64,000 nt of DNA from Kumtagia sp963820075 (GTDB lineage: Bacteria > Pseudomonadota > Alphaproteobacteria > Rhizobiales > Rhizobiaceae). Of the stretch, positions 17,022-25,255 are shown piece after piece. Position numbers and translations under genes: made by a program. The notes under the pieces were generated by a model. The model saw only the letters and a program-made list of their open reading frames with translations, was not told the DNA's origin and made no database searches. The stretch is from positions 434,001 to 498,000 of the forward strand of contig CAWFYS010000012.1 in the NCBI GenBank assembly GCA_963820075.1. The letters run 5' to 3'. How positions within the stretch are numbered: the stretch's first letter is position 1; each line of letters starts with the position of its first letter.

Positions 17022-17722
17022 GAGACGCGCTTCCGGCGACCGGCCTCGGCGGCCTCTGCTTCCTTGCTCAGCGCGACAAAGCGCTCCTCGGCGGTCTGGA
17101 TGAAGTTGGTCATGTGATCGAGCGCGGCCATCGAATCGCGGCGGGCGAAGCCGTCATAGAGCTTGCGCATGCCAGCCAGCACGACGGCCTGCGTCGGCAG
17201 GTGCGCCAGAGTGCCGAGCCGCACCACCTGCACATGGTCGGCGAAGCGGGCGATCGCGGAGGCGAGCCGCTGGTTGCGCACCGCCGCCAGCCACGATCGG
17301 CGGAAGCGCACATTGGCCTGGAACAGCAGTTCCGCATCGGCTTCGGTGCATGCCCGCTCGGCCTCCCGCAGCGCTTCTGCCAGCTGCGCCAGCCCGTTTT
17401 CATCGATGTCACGCGCCGCAAGTGCCGCAGCCCGAGGTTCCAGGCAGCGGCGCACCTCGAAAATGTCGGCGATATCAGCCGATGTCAGCCGCGGCAGCAT
17501 GAAGCCGCGCGTCGTGCCGACCAGATAGCCCTCATGCATGAGTTGCAGGAGAGCCTCGCGCACCGGCATGCGGGAGACGCCCAGCCGCTCGGCGATCTCG
17601 ACGTCGACAAGCCTGTCGTCCGGTCCTACCCCTCCGTCATGGATCCGGTTGCGGATTTCACGGTAGACTTTCTCCCGAAGGCTGCCGCTGCCCTGGTCCC
17701 GGATCGATGGACTATCAGCCAT
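17018..17722 (-). CDS. GntR-family regulator (FCD type) of the catabolic island
   Basis: A 234-residue regulator. The N-terminal winged helix has REKVYREIRNRIHDG, VDVEIAERLGVSRMPVREAL and LVGTTRGFMLP. The C-terminal all-helical FCD ligand domain begins DIADIFEVRRCLEPRAA. I chose the ATG at 17722; the longer frame reads through the divergent promoter. It overlaps the monooxygenase gene and faces the cyclase gene. Two direct copies of GTATACTGTT in the 160-bp divergent region are probable operators. It is likely a substrate-responsive repressor of both arms. Confidence 0.88.
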   Translation of the reverse strand: MADSPSIRDQGSGSLREKVYREIRNRIHDGGVGPDDRLVDVEIAERLGVSRMPVREALLQLMHEGYLVGTTRGFMLPRLTSADIADIFEVRRCLEPRAAALAARDIDENGLAQLAEALREAERACTEADAELLFQANVRFRRSWLAAVRNQRLASAIARFADHVQVVRLGTLAHLPTQAVVLAGMRKLYDGFARRDSMAALDHMTNFIQTAEERFVALSKEAEAAEAGRRKRVS

Positions 17723-17746
17723 GACGGCTCCTGCGCTGTCATTTCC

Positions 17747-17845
17747 GTATACTGTTGAATCAAAACACTGGCTCTTGCAAGCTCGATATTGCCAGTTCCG
17801 ATGCCCGCAGCCGCAAAAATCCGCTTGAATTGTATACTGTTTGAT
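17747..17845. promoter_or_regulatory. Candidate GntR operators (paired GTATACTGTT sites)
   Basis: GTATACTGTTGAAT at 17747-17760 and GTATACTGTTTGAT at 17832-17845 are direct repeats 85 bp apart, one beside each divergent gene. Each contains the near-palindrome GTATAC, as in many GntR/FCD operators. The spacing is about eight helical turns, which would allow looping. Seen in sequence; the role is inferred. Confidence 0.55.
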
Positions 17846-17882
17846 GCTTGCATTGCGATGGTGGAAACTGGGAGGGACGGTC

Positions 17883-18674
17883 ATGCAATCGCAGGAACTG
17901 CTGAGCGAATTGGCGGTGCGCCTTCTCTCGGGCGACGTGACGGTCGTCGACCTGACGGCGGTTCTCGGACCCGGCACGCCGCTGATCAAGCTGCCGCCGG
18001 AGCTGGCGGTCGACACGCCCAAGGTCGAGATCCACAAGATTTCCGAGTATGACAAGAATGGGCCGTGGTGGGCGTGGAACTGGCTTAAACTCGGCGAACA
18101 TTCCGGCACGCATTTCGACGCGCCGATCCATTGGATCTCGGGCAAGGACTATGCCGACGGCGCGACCGACACGATCCCCGCCAAGAAATTCGTCGGTCCG
18201 GTCAATGTCATCGACTGCTCGAAGGAGGCCGCGGCGGATGTCGACTTCCTCCTGACCGTCGACCACATCAAGGCCTGGGAAAAGACGCATGGTTCGATCA
18301 ACCCGGGCGAATGGGTGGTGATGCGCACCGACTGGTACAAGCGCAACGGCTCGGAGGCCGCGTTCCTCAACGCCAATGAGACGGGGCCGCACACGCCCGG
18401 CCCGACCGCCGAGGCGATCAACTATCTGATCGAGAAGGATGTTTGCGGCTGGGGATCGGAGACGATCGGCACGGATGCCGGCCTTGCCGGCACGATGGAT
18501 CCGCCGTTTCCGGCGCACACGCTGATGCACAAGGCGAACAAGTATGGATTGGCCAGCCTTTGCAATCTGGACCGGCTGCCGCCGCGAGGCGCGATCCTTA
18601 TCGCCGCGCCGCTGAAGATCGAGCATGGCACGGGCAGCCCGCTGCGCGCCTTGGCGCTGGTGGCCCGACGCTAG
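17883..18674 (+). CDS. Cyclase family protein (kynurenine formamidase-like metal hydrolase)
   Basis: A 263-residue protein. VVDLTAVLGPGTP near the N-terminus, the metal-binding GEHSGTHFDAPIHW (the HxGTHxDxPxH signature), and HTLMHKANKYGLASLCNLDR near the C-terminus place it in the cyclase/formamidase superfamily. Members hydrolyse N-formylkynurenine or cyclic amides using metal. The ATG at 17883 follows GGGAGG. It is the first gene of the plus-strand arm. Its substrate is unknown; opening a lactam or deformylating an intermediate would fit the pathway. Confidence 0.85.
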   Translation: MQSQELLSELAVRLLSGDVTVVDLTAVLGPGTPLIKLPPELAVDTPKVEIHKISEYDKNGPWWAWNWLKLGEHSGTHFDAPIHWISGKDYADGATDTIPAKKFVGPVNVIDCSKEAAADVDFLLTVDHIKAWEKTHGSINPGEWVVMRTDWYKRNGSEAAFLNANETGPHTPGPTAEAINYLIEKDVCGWGSETIGTDAGLAGTMDPPFPAHTLMHKANKYGLASLCNLDRLPPRGAILIAAPLKIEHGTGSPLRALALVARR

Positions 18675-18700
18675 CTCGGGAGAGTTCTTGGAGGCAGCGG

Positions 18701-20851
18701 ATGGCCGAACGGTCCTTCGCCAGGGAAGTCGAGAAGCTTCGGCTCGGCGACGGAGAAAACTTCTCCGGCGAGGGTATTCTGGCGATCACCAAGGCTTTGC
18801 TTGAATGCGGTGTCGGTTATGTCGGCGGCTACCAGGGCGCGCCGATCAGTCACCTGATGGATGTGCTGGCGGACGCACAGGAGATCCTCGGCGAACTCGG
18901 CGTGCATTTCGAGGCGAGCGCTTCGGAAGCGACCGCGACCGCGATGCTGGCGGCGTCGGTGCACTATCCGATCCGCGGCGCGGCCACCTTCAAGTCGACG
19001 GTCGGCACCAATGTCGCTTCCGACGCGCTTGCCAACCTGGCCTCCGGCGGCGTCACCGGCGGCGCGCTGATCATTGTCGGGGAGGACTACGGCGAGGGCT
19101 CTTCCATCATGCAGGAGCGCAGCCACGCCTTCGCCATGAAGAGCCAGGTCTGGCTGCTCGATCCGCGCCCGAACCTGCCGTCGATCGTGAAGGCCGTGGA
19201 AGACGGATTCGAACTCTCCGAGGCGTCGAACACGCCGGTGATGCTGCTGGTGCGCATCCGCTGCTGCCACGTCCATGGCCATTTCACGACGAAGGACAAC
19301 AAGCGGCCGCCAATGACGGTAGCCGACGCGCTGGCCGCGCCGCGCCGCGACACCAGCCGCATCGTGCTGCCGCCCGCTTCGTTCCTGCACGAGAAGGAAA
19401 AGGTGCAGAAGCGCTGGCCAGCCGCCGTCGAGTTCATCAGGTCACGCAAGATCAACGAGTTCTTCGGTTCCCCTGACGGCAGGATTGGCATCGTCTGCCT
19501 GGGCGGCCTGTACAATGGCGTGATCCGCGCCCTGCAGCGTCTCGGGCTGGCTGACCTTTACGGCGACACCGAGGTGCCGATATACGTGCTCAACGCCGCG
19601 TACCCGCTGATCGACGACGAATTTGTCGGCTTCTGCGAAGGCAAGGACGCGGTGCTGATAGTCGAGGAAGGCCAGCCCGACTATGTCGAACAGGCCTTTG
19701 CCGCCATGCTCCACAAAGCCGGACGCGGCACCAGGATCGCCGGCAAGGACGTGCTGCCCATGGCTGGAGAGTATACCGGCCAGGTGATGCTCGAAGGCAT
19801 TACGAACTTCCTGCAGCGGGAGGCGCCGAGCCTGCTTCCGGCCAAGATCCGCGCGCCGAACAAACCGGCGACAATCGAGCTTCCCGATCTGTCGAAGGTC
19901 GTGCCGGCCCGGCCGCCGGGTTTCTGCACCGGCTGCCCGGAGCGCCCGATCTTCGCGGCGACCAAACTCGTCGAGCAGGAACTCGGCAAGCATCACATCG
20001 GCTCCGACATCGGCTGCCATCTGTTCTCGATCATGCCGCCCTTCGAACTGGGCGCCACGACCATGGGATACGGCCTGGGACCGGCCTCCGTTTCAGCGTT
20101 CAATTCTCCCGAGGCAAAGCGTCGCTCCATTTCCTTCATCGGAGACGGCGGGTTCTGGCACAATGGTCTGACGTCGTCGGTCGGCAACGCGGTGTTCAAC
20201 AAGAACGACGGCGTGATTGTTATCGTCGACAATTACTATTCCGCCGCGACCGGTGGACAGGACATTCTGTCGTCGCGCGCCGGCAACCGGTCGAAATCGA
20301 CCAAGCATCCGATCACCAAGGCGTTGAAGGGCATGGGCGTCAACTGGGTGCGCCAAATCGATCGCACCTATGACGTGCCGAGGATGAAGGCGACACTTGA
20401 GGAGGCCCTGACGACCAGGGAAACCGGGCCGAAAATTATTGTGGCCTCGTCCGAATGCATGCTCAACCGCCAGCGCCGGGAGCGCCCGCTGGTCAACGAC
20501 GCGATCAGTCGTGGCGAGCGCGTGGTAAAGCCGAAATTCGGGGTCGACGAGGATATCTGCACCGGCGATCATGCCTGCATGCGTCTGTCCGGCTGTCCGT
20601 CGCTGTCGGTGAAGAAGCTCGACGATCCGCTGCGCGACGATCCAGTCGCCCATATCGACCAGAGCTGCGTCGGCTGCGGCAATTGCGGCGAGGTGGCCGA
20701 CGCGGCGGTGCTGTGCCCCTCCTTCTACCGCGCCGACGTGATCCACAATCCGCGTGCCTGGGACCGGTTTCTCGACCGTATGCGACGGCGGGTCATCGGC
20801 TTGCTTCAGCGGCGGCGCGAGGCGAAGCGCCTGACATTCGCCGATGCTTGA
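18701..20851 (+). CDS. Indolepyruvate ferredoxin oxidoreductase alpha-like subunit, ferredoxin-fused
   Basis: A 716-residue thiamine diphosphate enzyme of the 2-oxoacid:ferredoxin oxidoreductase superfamily. The pyrimidine-binding domain comes first (VGYVGGYQGAPISHL, FEASASEATATAML). FCTGCPERP at about 408 starts the catalytic domain, and GDGGFWHNG at about 481 with IVIVDN forms the TPP/Mg site. Two cysteine clusters (about 620-632 and 656-675) form a C-terminal 2[4Fe-4S] ferredoxin domain. It decarboxylates aryl- or branched 2-oxo acids to acyl-CoA. The start at 18701 has GGAGG upstream. The next gene overlaps by eight bases and encodes the beta subunit. Confidence 0.88.
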   Translation: MAERSFAREVEKLRLGDGENFSGEGILAITKALLECGVGYVGGYQGAPISHLMDVLADAQEILGELGVHFEASASEATATAMLAASVHYPIRGAATFKSTVGTNVASDALANLASGGVTGGALIIVGEDYGEGSSIMQERSHAFAMKSQVWLLDPRPNLPSIVKAVEDGFELSEASNTPVMLLVRIRCCHVHGHFTTKDNKRPPMTVADALAAPRRDTSRIVLPPASFLHEKEKVQKRWPAAVEFIRSRKINEFFGSPDGRIGIVCLGGLYNGVIRALQRLGLADLYGDTEVPIYVLNAAYPLIDDEFVGFCEGKDAVLIVEEGQPDYVEQAFAAMLHKAGRGTRIAGKDVLPMAGEYTGQVMLEGITNFLQREAPSLLPAKIRAPNKPATIELPDLSKVVPARPPGFCTGCPERPIFAATKLVEQELGKHHIGSDIGCHLFSIMPPFELGATTMGYGLGPASVSAFNSPEAKRRSISFIGDGGFWHNGLTSSVGNAVFNKNDGVIVIVDNYYSAATGGQDILSSRAGNRSKSTKHPITKALKGMGVNWVRQIDRTYDVPRMKATLEEALTTRETGPKIIVASSECMLNRQRRERPLVNDAISRGERVVKPKFGVDEDICTGDHACMRLSGCPSLSVKKLDDPLRDDPVAHIDQSCVGCGNCGEVADAAVLCPSFYRADVIHNPRAWDRFLDRMRRRVIGLLQRRREAKRLTFADA

Positions 20852-22439
20852 CCGCGTGCAGCCGCCCCTTTCCGAATCCGCACCGCAGATGAGCGAGGTC
20901 ATCAAGATCGCGACGCTTGCCGTGGGAGGGCAAGGCGGCGGCGTGCTCTGCGATTGGATCGTCGAGGTAGCCGAGGCAAACGGCTATGTCGCGCAGTCGA
21001 CATCCGTAGCCGGCGTGGCGCAGCGTACCGGCGCGACGATCTACTACATAGAAATGGCGCCCGATACCGGTCGCCTGCCGATCTTCGCGCTCTCGCCCTC
21101 GCAGGGCGACGTCGACATCCTCATCGCCGCGGAGCTGATGGAAGCCGGGCGTGCCATCATGCGCGGCTTTGTCACGCCCGACCGCACGACGCTGATCGCT
21201 TCGTCGCATCGAATCGCGGCAGTATCGGAGAAGATCGAACCGGGTGACGGTCGGGTGCGGTCCGACAAGATCTGGGAAGCGGCTGCCGCCGCGTCGAAAC
21301 GTGTCGTCGCCTTCGACATGGAGCGGATCGCCGCCGACCGCGGATCGATGATTTCCGCCAGCCTGCTTGGCGCGCTGGCCGGCAGCGGCGTTCTACCTTT
21401 CGCCCGCAAGGCCTACGAGGATGTCCTGTCCGCATCCGAACGCGGCGCGAAGGCCAGTCTTGCCGCCTTCGCCGAGGCCTTCGAACGGGCGGCAAGCGGA
21501 GCAGCCGGCGAGCAGACCTCGGCCGGTTCCGCGACAGTTGCGGCATCCTTGCCCGTGGGCGGCCCGTCGGCCGCCCTGCAGGACTGGAACGGACTTGTCG
21601 CCCGGGTGGATGCCCTGCCCTCCCAGGTTCACGACATGGCCCGGCGCGGCCTGCGCAAGGTGGTCGACTATCAGGACAGCGACTACGGACGCGACTATCT
21701 GGACCGCCTTGGCGAAGCGCTGGCCCTGGACAGCGGGGACAGGAGCTATGCTCTGTCCGTGGCAGCCGCCAAGCACCTCGCGAACGCCATGTGCTACGAC
21801 GACATCATCCGCGTTGCCGATCTGAAGACGCGCTCGGCGCGCGACGCCCGTGTGCGCCGCGATGTCGGCCTGAACGAAGGTTCCCTAGTCGAGGTGACGG
21901 AATTCTTCCATCCGCGCATCGAGGAATTTCGCGGTACGCTGCCCGCCGGCCTCGGCCGTTTCATCGAAGACAGGCCGAAATTGTCAGCCGCGCTGGATCG
22001 CGTGATCAACCGTGGCCGGCGGGTGCGCACCGACGGCATTGCCGGCTTTGCCACGCTCTGGCTCATCGCCGGCCTGCGCCGCTGGCGTCGCGCCCTGTTG
22101 CGCCATCGGGTCGAGGCGGCGCATCTCGAACGCTGGTACGGCCTGGCACTCGAGACGGCCCGGCACGACTATGCGCTCGGCGTCGAGGTGGTCGAGTGCC
22201 GGCGCCTCATCAAGGGCTACAGCGACACCCACGCGCGCGGCCTCTCTAAGTACGAGCGCGTGCTGTCCGCCCTGCCCTTGCTGCGGGGCCGCGCCGACGC
22301 GGCCGACTGGCTGCGCCGGCTGCGCGAAGCCGCGCTCAAGGACGAGAAGGGCGATCTGCTCGACGGCGCGCTGAAAACCGTCGCGACGTTGAACCAGCCG
22401 TCGCCCGCGCCCTCGCAAAACCGTGATCGACTTTCATGA
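20844..22439 (+). CDS. Indolepyruvate oxidoreductase beta-like subunit with long C-terminal extension
   Basis: A 531-residue partner of the preceding subunit. IATLAVGGQGGGVLCDWIVE and STSVAGVAQRTGATIYYIE form the gamma/beta domain of 2-oxoacid oxidoreductases. The additional about 300 residues (from about 240, with VDYQDSDYGRDYLDRL) match the DUF6537-type extension of aerobic versions. I used the ATG at 20844, overlapping the alpha gene; an ATG at 20889 (MSEVIK) is also possible. The stop overlaps the aminotransferase start (ATGA). Confidence 0.85.
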   Translation: MLDRVQPPLSESAPQMSEVIKIATLAVGGQGGGVLCDWIVEVAEANGYVAQSTSVAGVAQRTGATIYYIEMAPDTGRLPIFALSPSQGDVDILIAAELMEAGRAIMRGFVTPDRTTLIASSHRIAAVSEKIEPGDGRVRSDKIWEAAAAASKRVVAFDMERIAADRGSMISASLLGALAGSGVLPFARKAYEDVLSASERGAKASLAAFAEAFERAASGAAGEQTSAGSATVAASLPVGGPSAALQDWNGLVARVDALPSQVHDMARRGLRKVVDYQDSDYGRDYLDRLGEALALDSGDRSYALSVAAAKHLANAMCYDDIIRVADLKTRSARDARVRRDVGLNEGSLVEVTEFFHPRIEEFRGTLPAGLGRFIEDRPKLSAALDRVINRGRRVRTDGIAGFATLWLIAGLRRWRRALLRHRVEAAHLERWYGLALETARHDYALGVEVVECRRLIKGYSDTHARGLSKYERVLSALPLLRGRADAADWLRRLREAALKDEKGDLLDGALKTVATLNQPSPAPSQNRDRLS

Positions 22440-23629
22440 ACGGCAATTCCCTCCTGCTCGATCCACCCTTTGCCCTTGCCGGCATTCGCGCGCAAATCCG
22501 CGACCTGCGCACCGAAACCATCGCCAGTCTGGCGCTGCGGGCGCGCGAACTCGGCGACGTCATTGCTCTCTGGTATGGCGAAGGCGACATGACGACGCCG
22601 GCCTTCATCCGCGAAGCCGCCAAGGCGGCTTTCGACGAGGGCCTGACCTTCTATATCCCCAACATGCGCGGCCATGGCCCGCTCAACCAGGCGCTGTCGG
22701 ACTATCAGAGCCGACTGCACGGCCGGCCGATTCCGATCGAGCGGACAACCGTCACGCCGGGCGGCATGCAGGCGCTCTTCATGGCGCTGGAACTTCTGGT
22801 CGATGTCGGCACGAACGTCGTCTACATCGAGCCGCAATGGCCGAACATCCATAACGCAATCCATCTGACAGGCGGTGAGCCACGGCCCTTCGCGCTGGAT
22901 TTCGACGGCGACTTCCGCCTCGACCTGGACAGGCTGTTCGCTGCCTGCGACGCACGCACCCGCGCCATCTTCCTGTCGACACCATCCAATCCGACCGGCT
23001 GGACGGCGGGGCACGATGAGATGCGGGCGCTGCTCGACTTCAGCCGCCGCACCGGAATCTGGATCATCTCCGACGAAGTCTACGGCCGGCTCTATCTTGA
23101 CGGCGAAGTGGCGCCCTCCATCCTCCAGGTCGCGGAGGACGGCGACCGTGTATTGTCGGTCAACAGTTTCTCCAAGGCCTGGGCGATGACCGGATGGCGC
23201 GTCGGCTGGCTGACTCATCCGTCAGCGGTGGCCGACCAGCTCGGCGCGATGACGCAATATATCAACAGCGGGACCGCCGGGCCGATCCAGGCGGGCGCGG
23301 TCGCGGCGATCCGCCAGGGCGAACCGCTGGTGACGGAGATCAAGGAACGAATCCGCACCGGTCTCGACCTCGCCTATGACCGGCTGTCGCGCATCAACCG
23401 CGTCATTCTCCCGGCCAAGCCCAAAGGCGGCATGTATGCCTTCTTCGCCATCGAGGGCGAGGCCGATGCCCGCCGCGCCTGCGCCGAGATTCTCGAGAAG
23501 GCGCACGTCGGCCTCGCCCCGGGCCATCTCTTCGGCGCTTCGTCGAGCGCGTTCCTGCGTATGTGCGTGTGCCGCGACGCCGGCCAGATCGAGCTCGCGC
23601 TCGAGCGCATGATTAAAACTATGACCTGA
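22436..23629 (+). CDS. Class I/II aminotransferase
   Basis: A 397-residue fold-type I PLP enzyme of the aspartate aminotransferase family. STPSNPTGW (about 181-189) and ISDEVYGRL (about 211-219) are cofactor-contact motifs, and SVNSFSKAWAMTGWRVGW carries the PLP lysine at Lys247. It starts inside the oxidoreductase stop, so the two are translationally coupled. The probable role is conversion of an amino acid to the 2-oxo acid consumed by the preceding enzyme. Amino acid specificity cannot be read from the sequence. Confidence 0.88.
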   Translation: MNGNSLLLDPPFALAGIRAQIRDLRTETIASLALRARELGDVIALWYGEGDMTTPAFIREAAKAAFDEGLTFYIPNMRGHGPLNQALSDYQSRLHGRPIPIERTTVTPGGMQALFMALELLVDVGTNVVYIEPQWPNIHNAIHLTGGEPRPFALDFDGDFRLDLDRLFAACDARTRAIFLSTPSNPTGWTAGHDEMRALLDFSRRTGIWIISDEVYGRLYLDGEVAPSILQVAEDGDRVLSVNSFSKAWAMTGWRVGWLTHPSAVADQLGAMTQYINSGTAGPIQAGAVAAIRQGEPLVTEIKERIRTGLDLAYDRLSRINRVILPAKPKGGMYAFFAIEGEADARRACAEILEKAHVGLAPGHLFGASSSAFLRMCVCRDAGQIELALERMIKTMT

Positions 23630-23696
23630 ATTCCCGCGACGGGCGGGGCCAACCAGACCGGATGACAATGTCCGGCGCAACGATAGGGGAAATGAC

Positions 23697-24491
23697 ATGA
23701 CATTCACTCGCCGGGCTCTCATGCTTCTTGCCGCGCTGGGCATCGCGGTTTCGCCGAAAATTACCATGGCGCAGGAGGTACTCAATGTCGGCGCCTATCC
23801 AACCAATCCGCCCTTCGAGTTCAAGAACGCCGACGGCAAGTTCGAGGGCTTCGAGGTCGATATCGTCAACGAGGCAGCCAAGCGCGCCGGCCTGACCACC
23901 AACATCGCCGACTATGGCTTTCAGGCGCTGTTCGCCGGCACCACCTCGAAGCGTATCGACGTGGCAATCTCCTCCATAACGATAACGCCGGAGCGCCTTC
24001 AGTCCCAGTCTTTCACGCAACCCTATTACGACTCAGACATGGGCGTGGCCGCCAAGACCGATGGCGCCGTCAAGGGGCTGGCTGACCTCAAGGGCAAGAT
24101 CGTCGGCGTCCTCTCGGGCTCGACAGGCGAGAAATGGTCCAAGGAAAACCAGGCCGCGCAGGGCTTCACCGAGATCAAGGGCTACAATACCCAGCAGGAC
24201 CTTCTGCTCGACCTGAATGCCGGACGGGTCGATGGCGCGGTGAGCGACATTCCCGGCATGGAATATGCCTTCACCAAAATGCAGGGTCTGGGCGTGGTGG
24301 AGCGCATCAAGACCGGCGAGCAATACGGCCTCATGATGACCAAGGACCATCCGCTGCTCGGCAAGCTCAACGACGCGCTGACCGAGATGAAGAAAGACGG
24401 AACCATGGCCGCCATTCACAAGAAGTGGTTCGGCACCGACGCGGCCGCGGGTTCATCGACCGTTACCGAGGCGCCGATGCCGAAGGCCTGA
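23697..24491 (+). CDS. Family 3 solute-binding protein of an amino acid ABC importer
   Basis: A 264-residue periplasmic protein with a signal peptide (RRALMLLAALGIAVS, cleavage near AQE). VGAYPTNPPFEF, GKFEGFEVDIVNEAAKR and RIDVAISSITITPER are classic family 3 motifs. Residues after about 245 form a short polar tail. Encoded 67 bp after the aminotransferase gene, so it probably imports the pathway substrate. A stem-loop terminator follows, which would keep binding-protein mRNA more abundant than permease mRNA. Confidence 0.9.
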   Translation: MTFTRRALMLLAALGIAVSPKITMAQEVLNVGAYPTNPPFEFKNADGKFEGFEVDIVNEAAKRAGLTTNIADYGFQALFAGTTSKRIDVAISSITITPERLQSQSFTQPYYDSDMGVAAKTDGAVKGLADLKGKIVGVLSGSTGEKWSKENQAAQGFTEIKGYNTQQDLLLDLNAGRVDGAVSDIPGMEYAFTKMQGLGVVERIKTGEQYGLMMTKDHPLLGKLNDALTEMKKDGTMAAIHKKWFGTDAAAGSSTVTEAPMPKA

Positions 24492-24516
24492 GCCTTTTTG
24501 ATATCGAGCGGATAAT

Positions 24517-24542
24517 GTGCCGGCTTGTGAGCCGGCACTTTT
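24517..24542 (+). terminator. Rho-independent terminator or attenuator
   Basis: Perfect nine-base stem GTGCCGGCT/AGCCGGCAC with a TGTG loop followed by TTTT. It sits between the binding-protein gene and the permease gene and probably allows partial read-through. Confidence 0.8.
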
Positions 24543-24554
24543 CATATCGTGGTG

Positions 24555-25235
24555 ATGCTGATGACGCTTTTCGACACCTTCTTCAATACACAGGTGATGA
24601 TGGACAGCTTTCCCGCGCTCATGCGCGGACTGCTGAACACCTTCCTGCTCGGGCTGATGAGCATCGGCATCGGTGTTCCGCTCGGCATGCTGGTCAGCCT
24701 TGTTCGCCTCTACGGGCCCCGGCCGCTTCGCTACCTCGCCATCGGCTACATCGACATCTTGCGCGCCATGCCGGTGCTCGTGGTGCTGATCCTCATCTAT
24801 TATGCGCTGCCCTTTGTCGGTATCAGGCTGTCGTCCTGGGCCTCGGCGGTGATGGCCTTCTCGATCGTCATGGCCGCTTACTCGGCGGAGGTTTTCCGCT
24901 CCGGCATCGAGAGCATTCCGCGCGGCCAGTTCGAGGCCTCCTCGGCGCTCGGCCTGCCTTTCATTCTGACGCTGCGCAAGGTCATCCTGCCTCAGGCCAT
25001 GCGCGTGGTCATTCCGCCGACGACAAGCAACTGCGTGTCGATGTTCAAGGACACCTCGCTGGCGTCCGCCGTGGCGCTGCCCGAGTTGCTGAAGGAGGCA
25101 ACCGACGCGCAGGCGCTCTACGCAAACCCATCGCCGCTCATCGGCGCCGCGCTCGTCTATCTGGTCTTCCTTTGGCCGATGGTGCGGCTGGTCGGCTACA
25201 TCGAAAACCGCGCCAAGGCGCAGGCCGCGCGCTGA
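24555..25235 (+). CDS. Amino acid ABC transporter permease
   Basis: A 226-residue inner-membrane protein of the His/Glu/Gln permease family with about five membrane helices (for example LLNTFLLGLMSIGIGVPLGM). The EAA-type loop that contacts the ATPase is ESIPRGQFEASSALGLPF. TSLASAVALPELL is a family signature. Several in-frame starts cluster at 24549-24561; I used the ATG at 24555. Only one permease gene is present, so it may homodimerise. No ATPase gene accompanies it in the window. Confidence 0.85.
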   Translation: MLMTLFDTFFNTQVMMDSFPALMRGLLNTFLLGLMSIGIGVPLGMLVSLVRLYGPRPLRYLAIGYIDILRAMPVLVVLILIYYALPFVGIRLSSWASAVMAFSIVMAAYSAEVFRSGIESIPRGQFEASSALGLPFILTLRKVILPQAMRVVIPPTTSNCVSMFKDTSLASAVALPELLKEATDAQALYANPSPLIGAALVYLVFLWPMVRLVGYIENRAKAQAAR

Positions 25236-25255
25236 GCGCGGCATCGGAGGTCATC

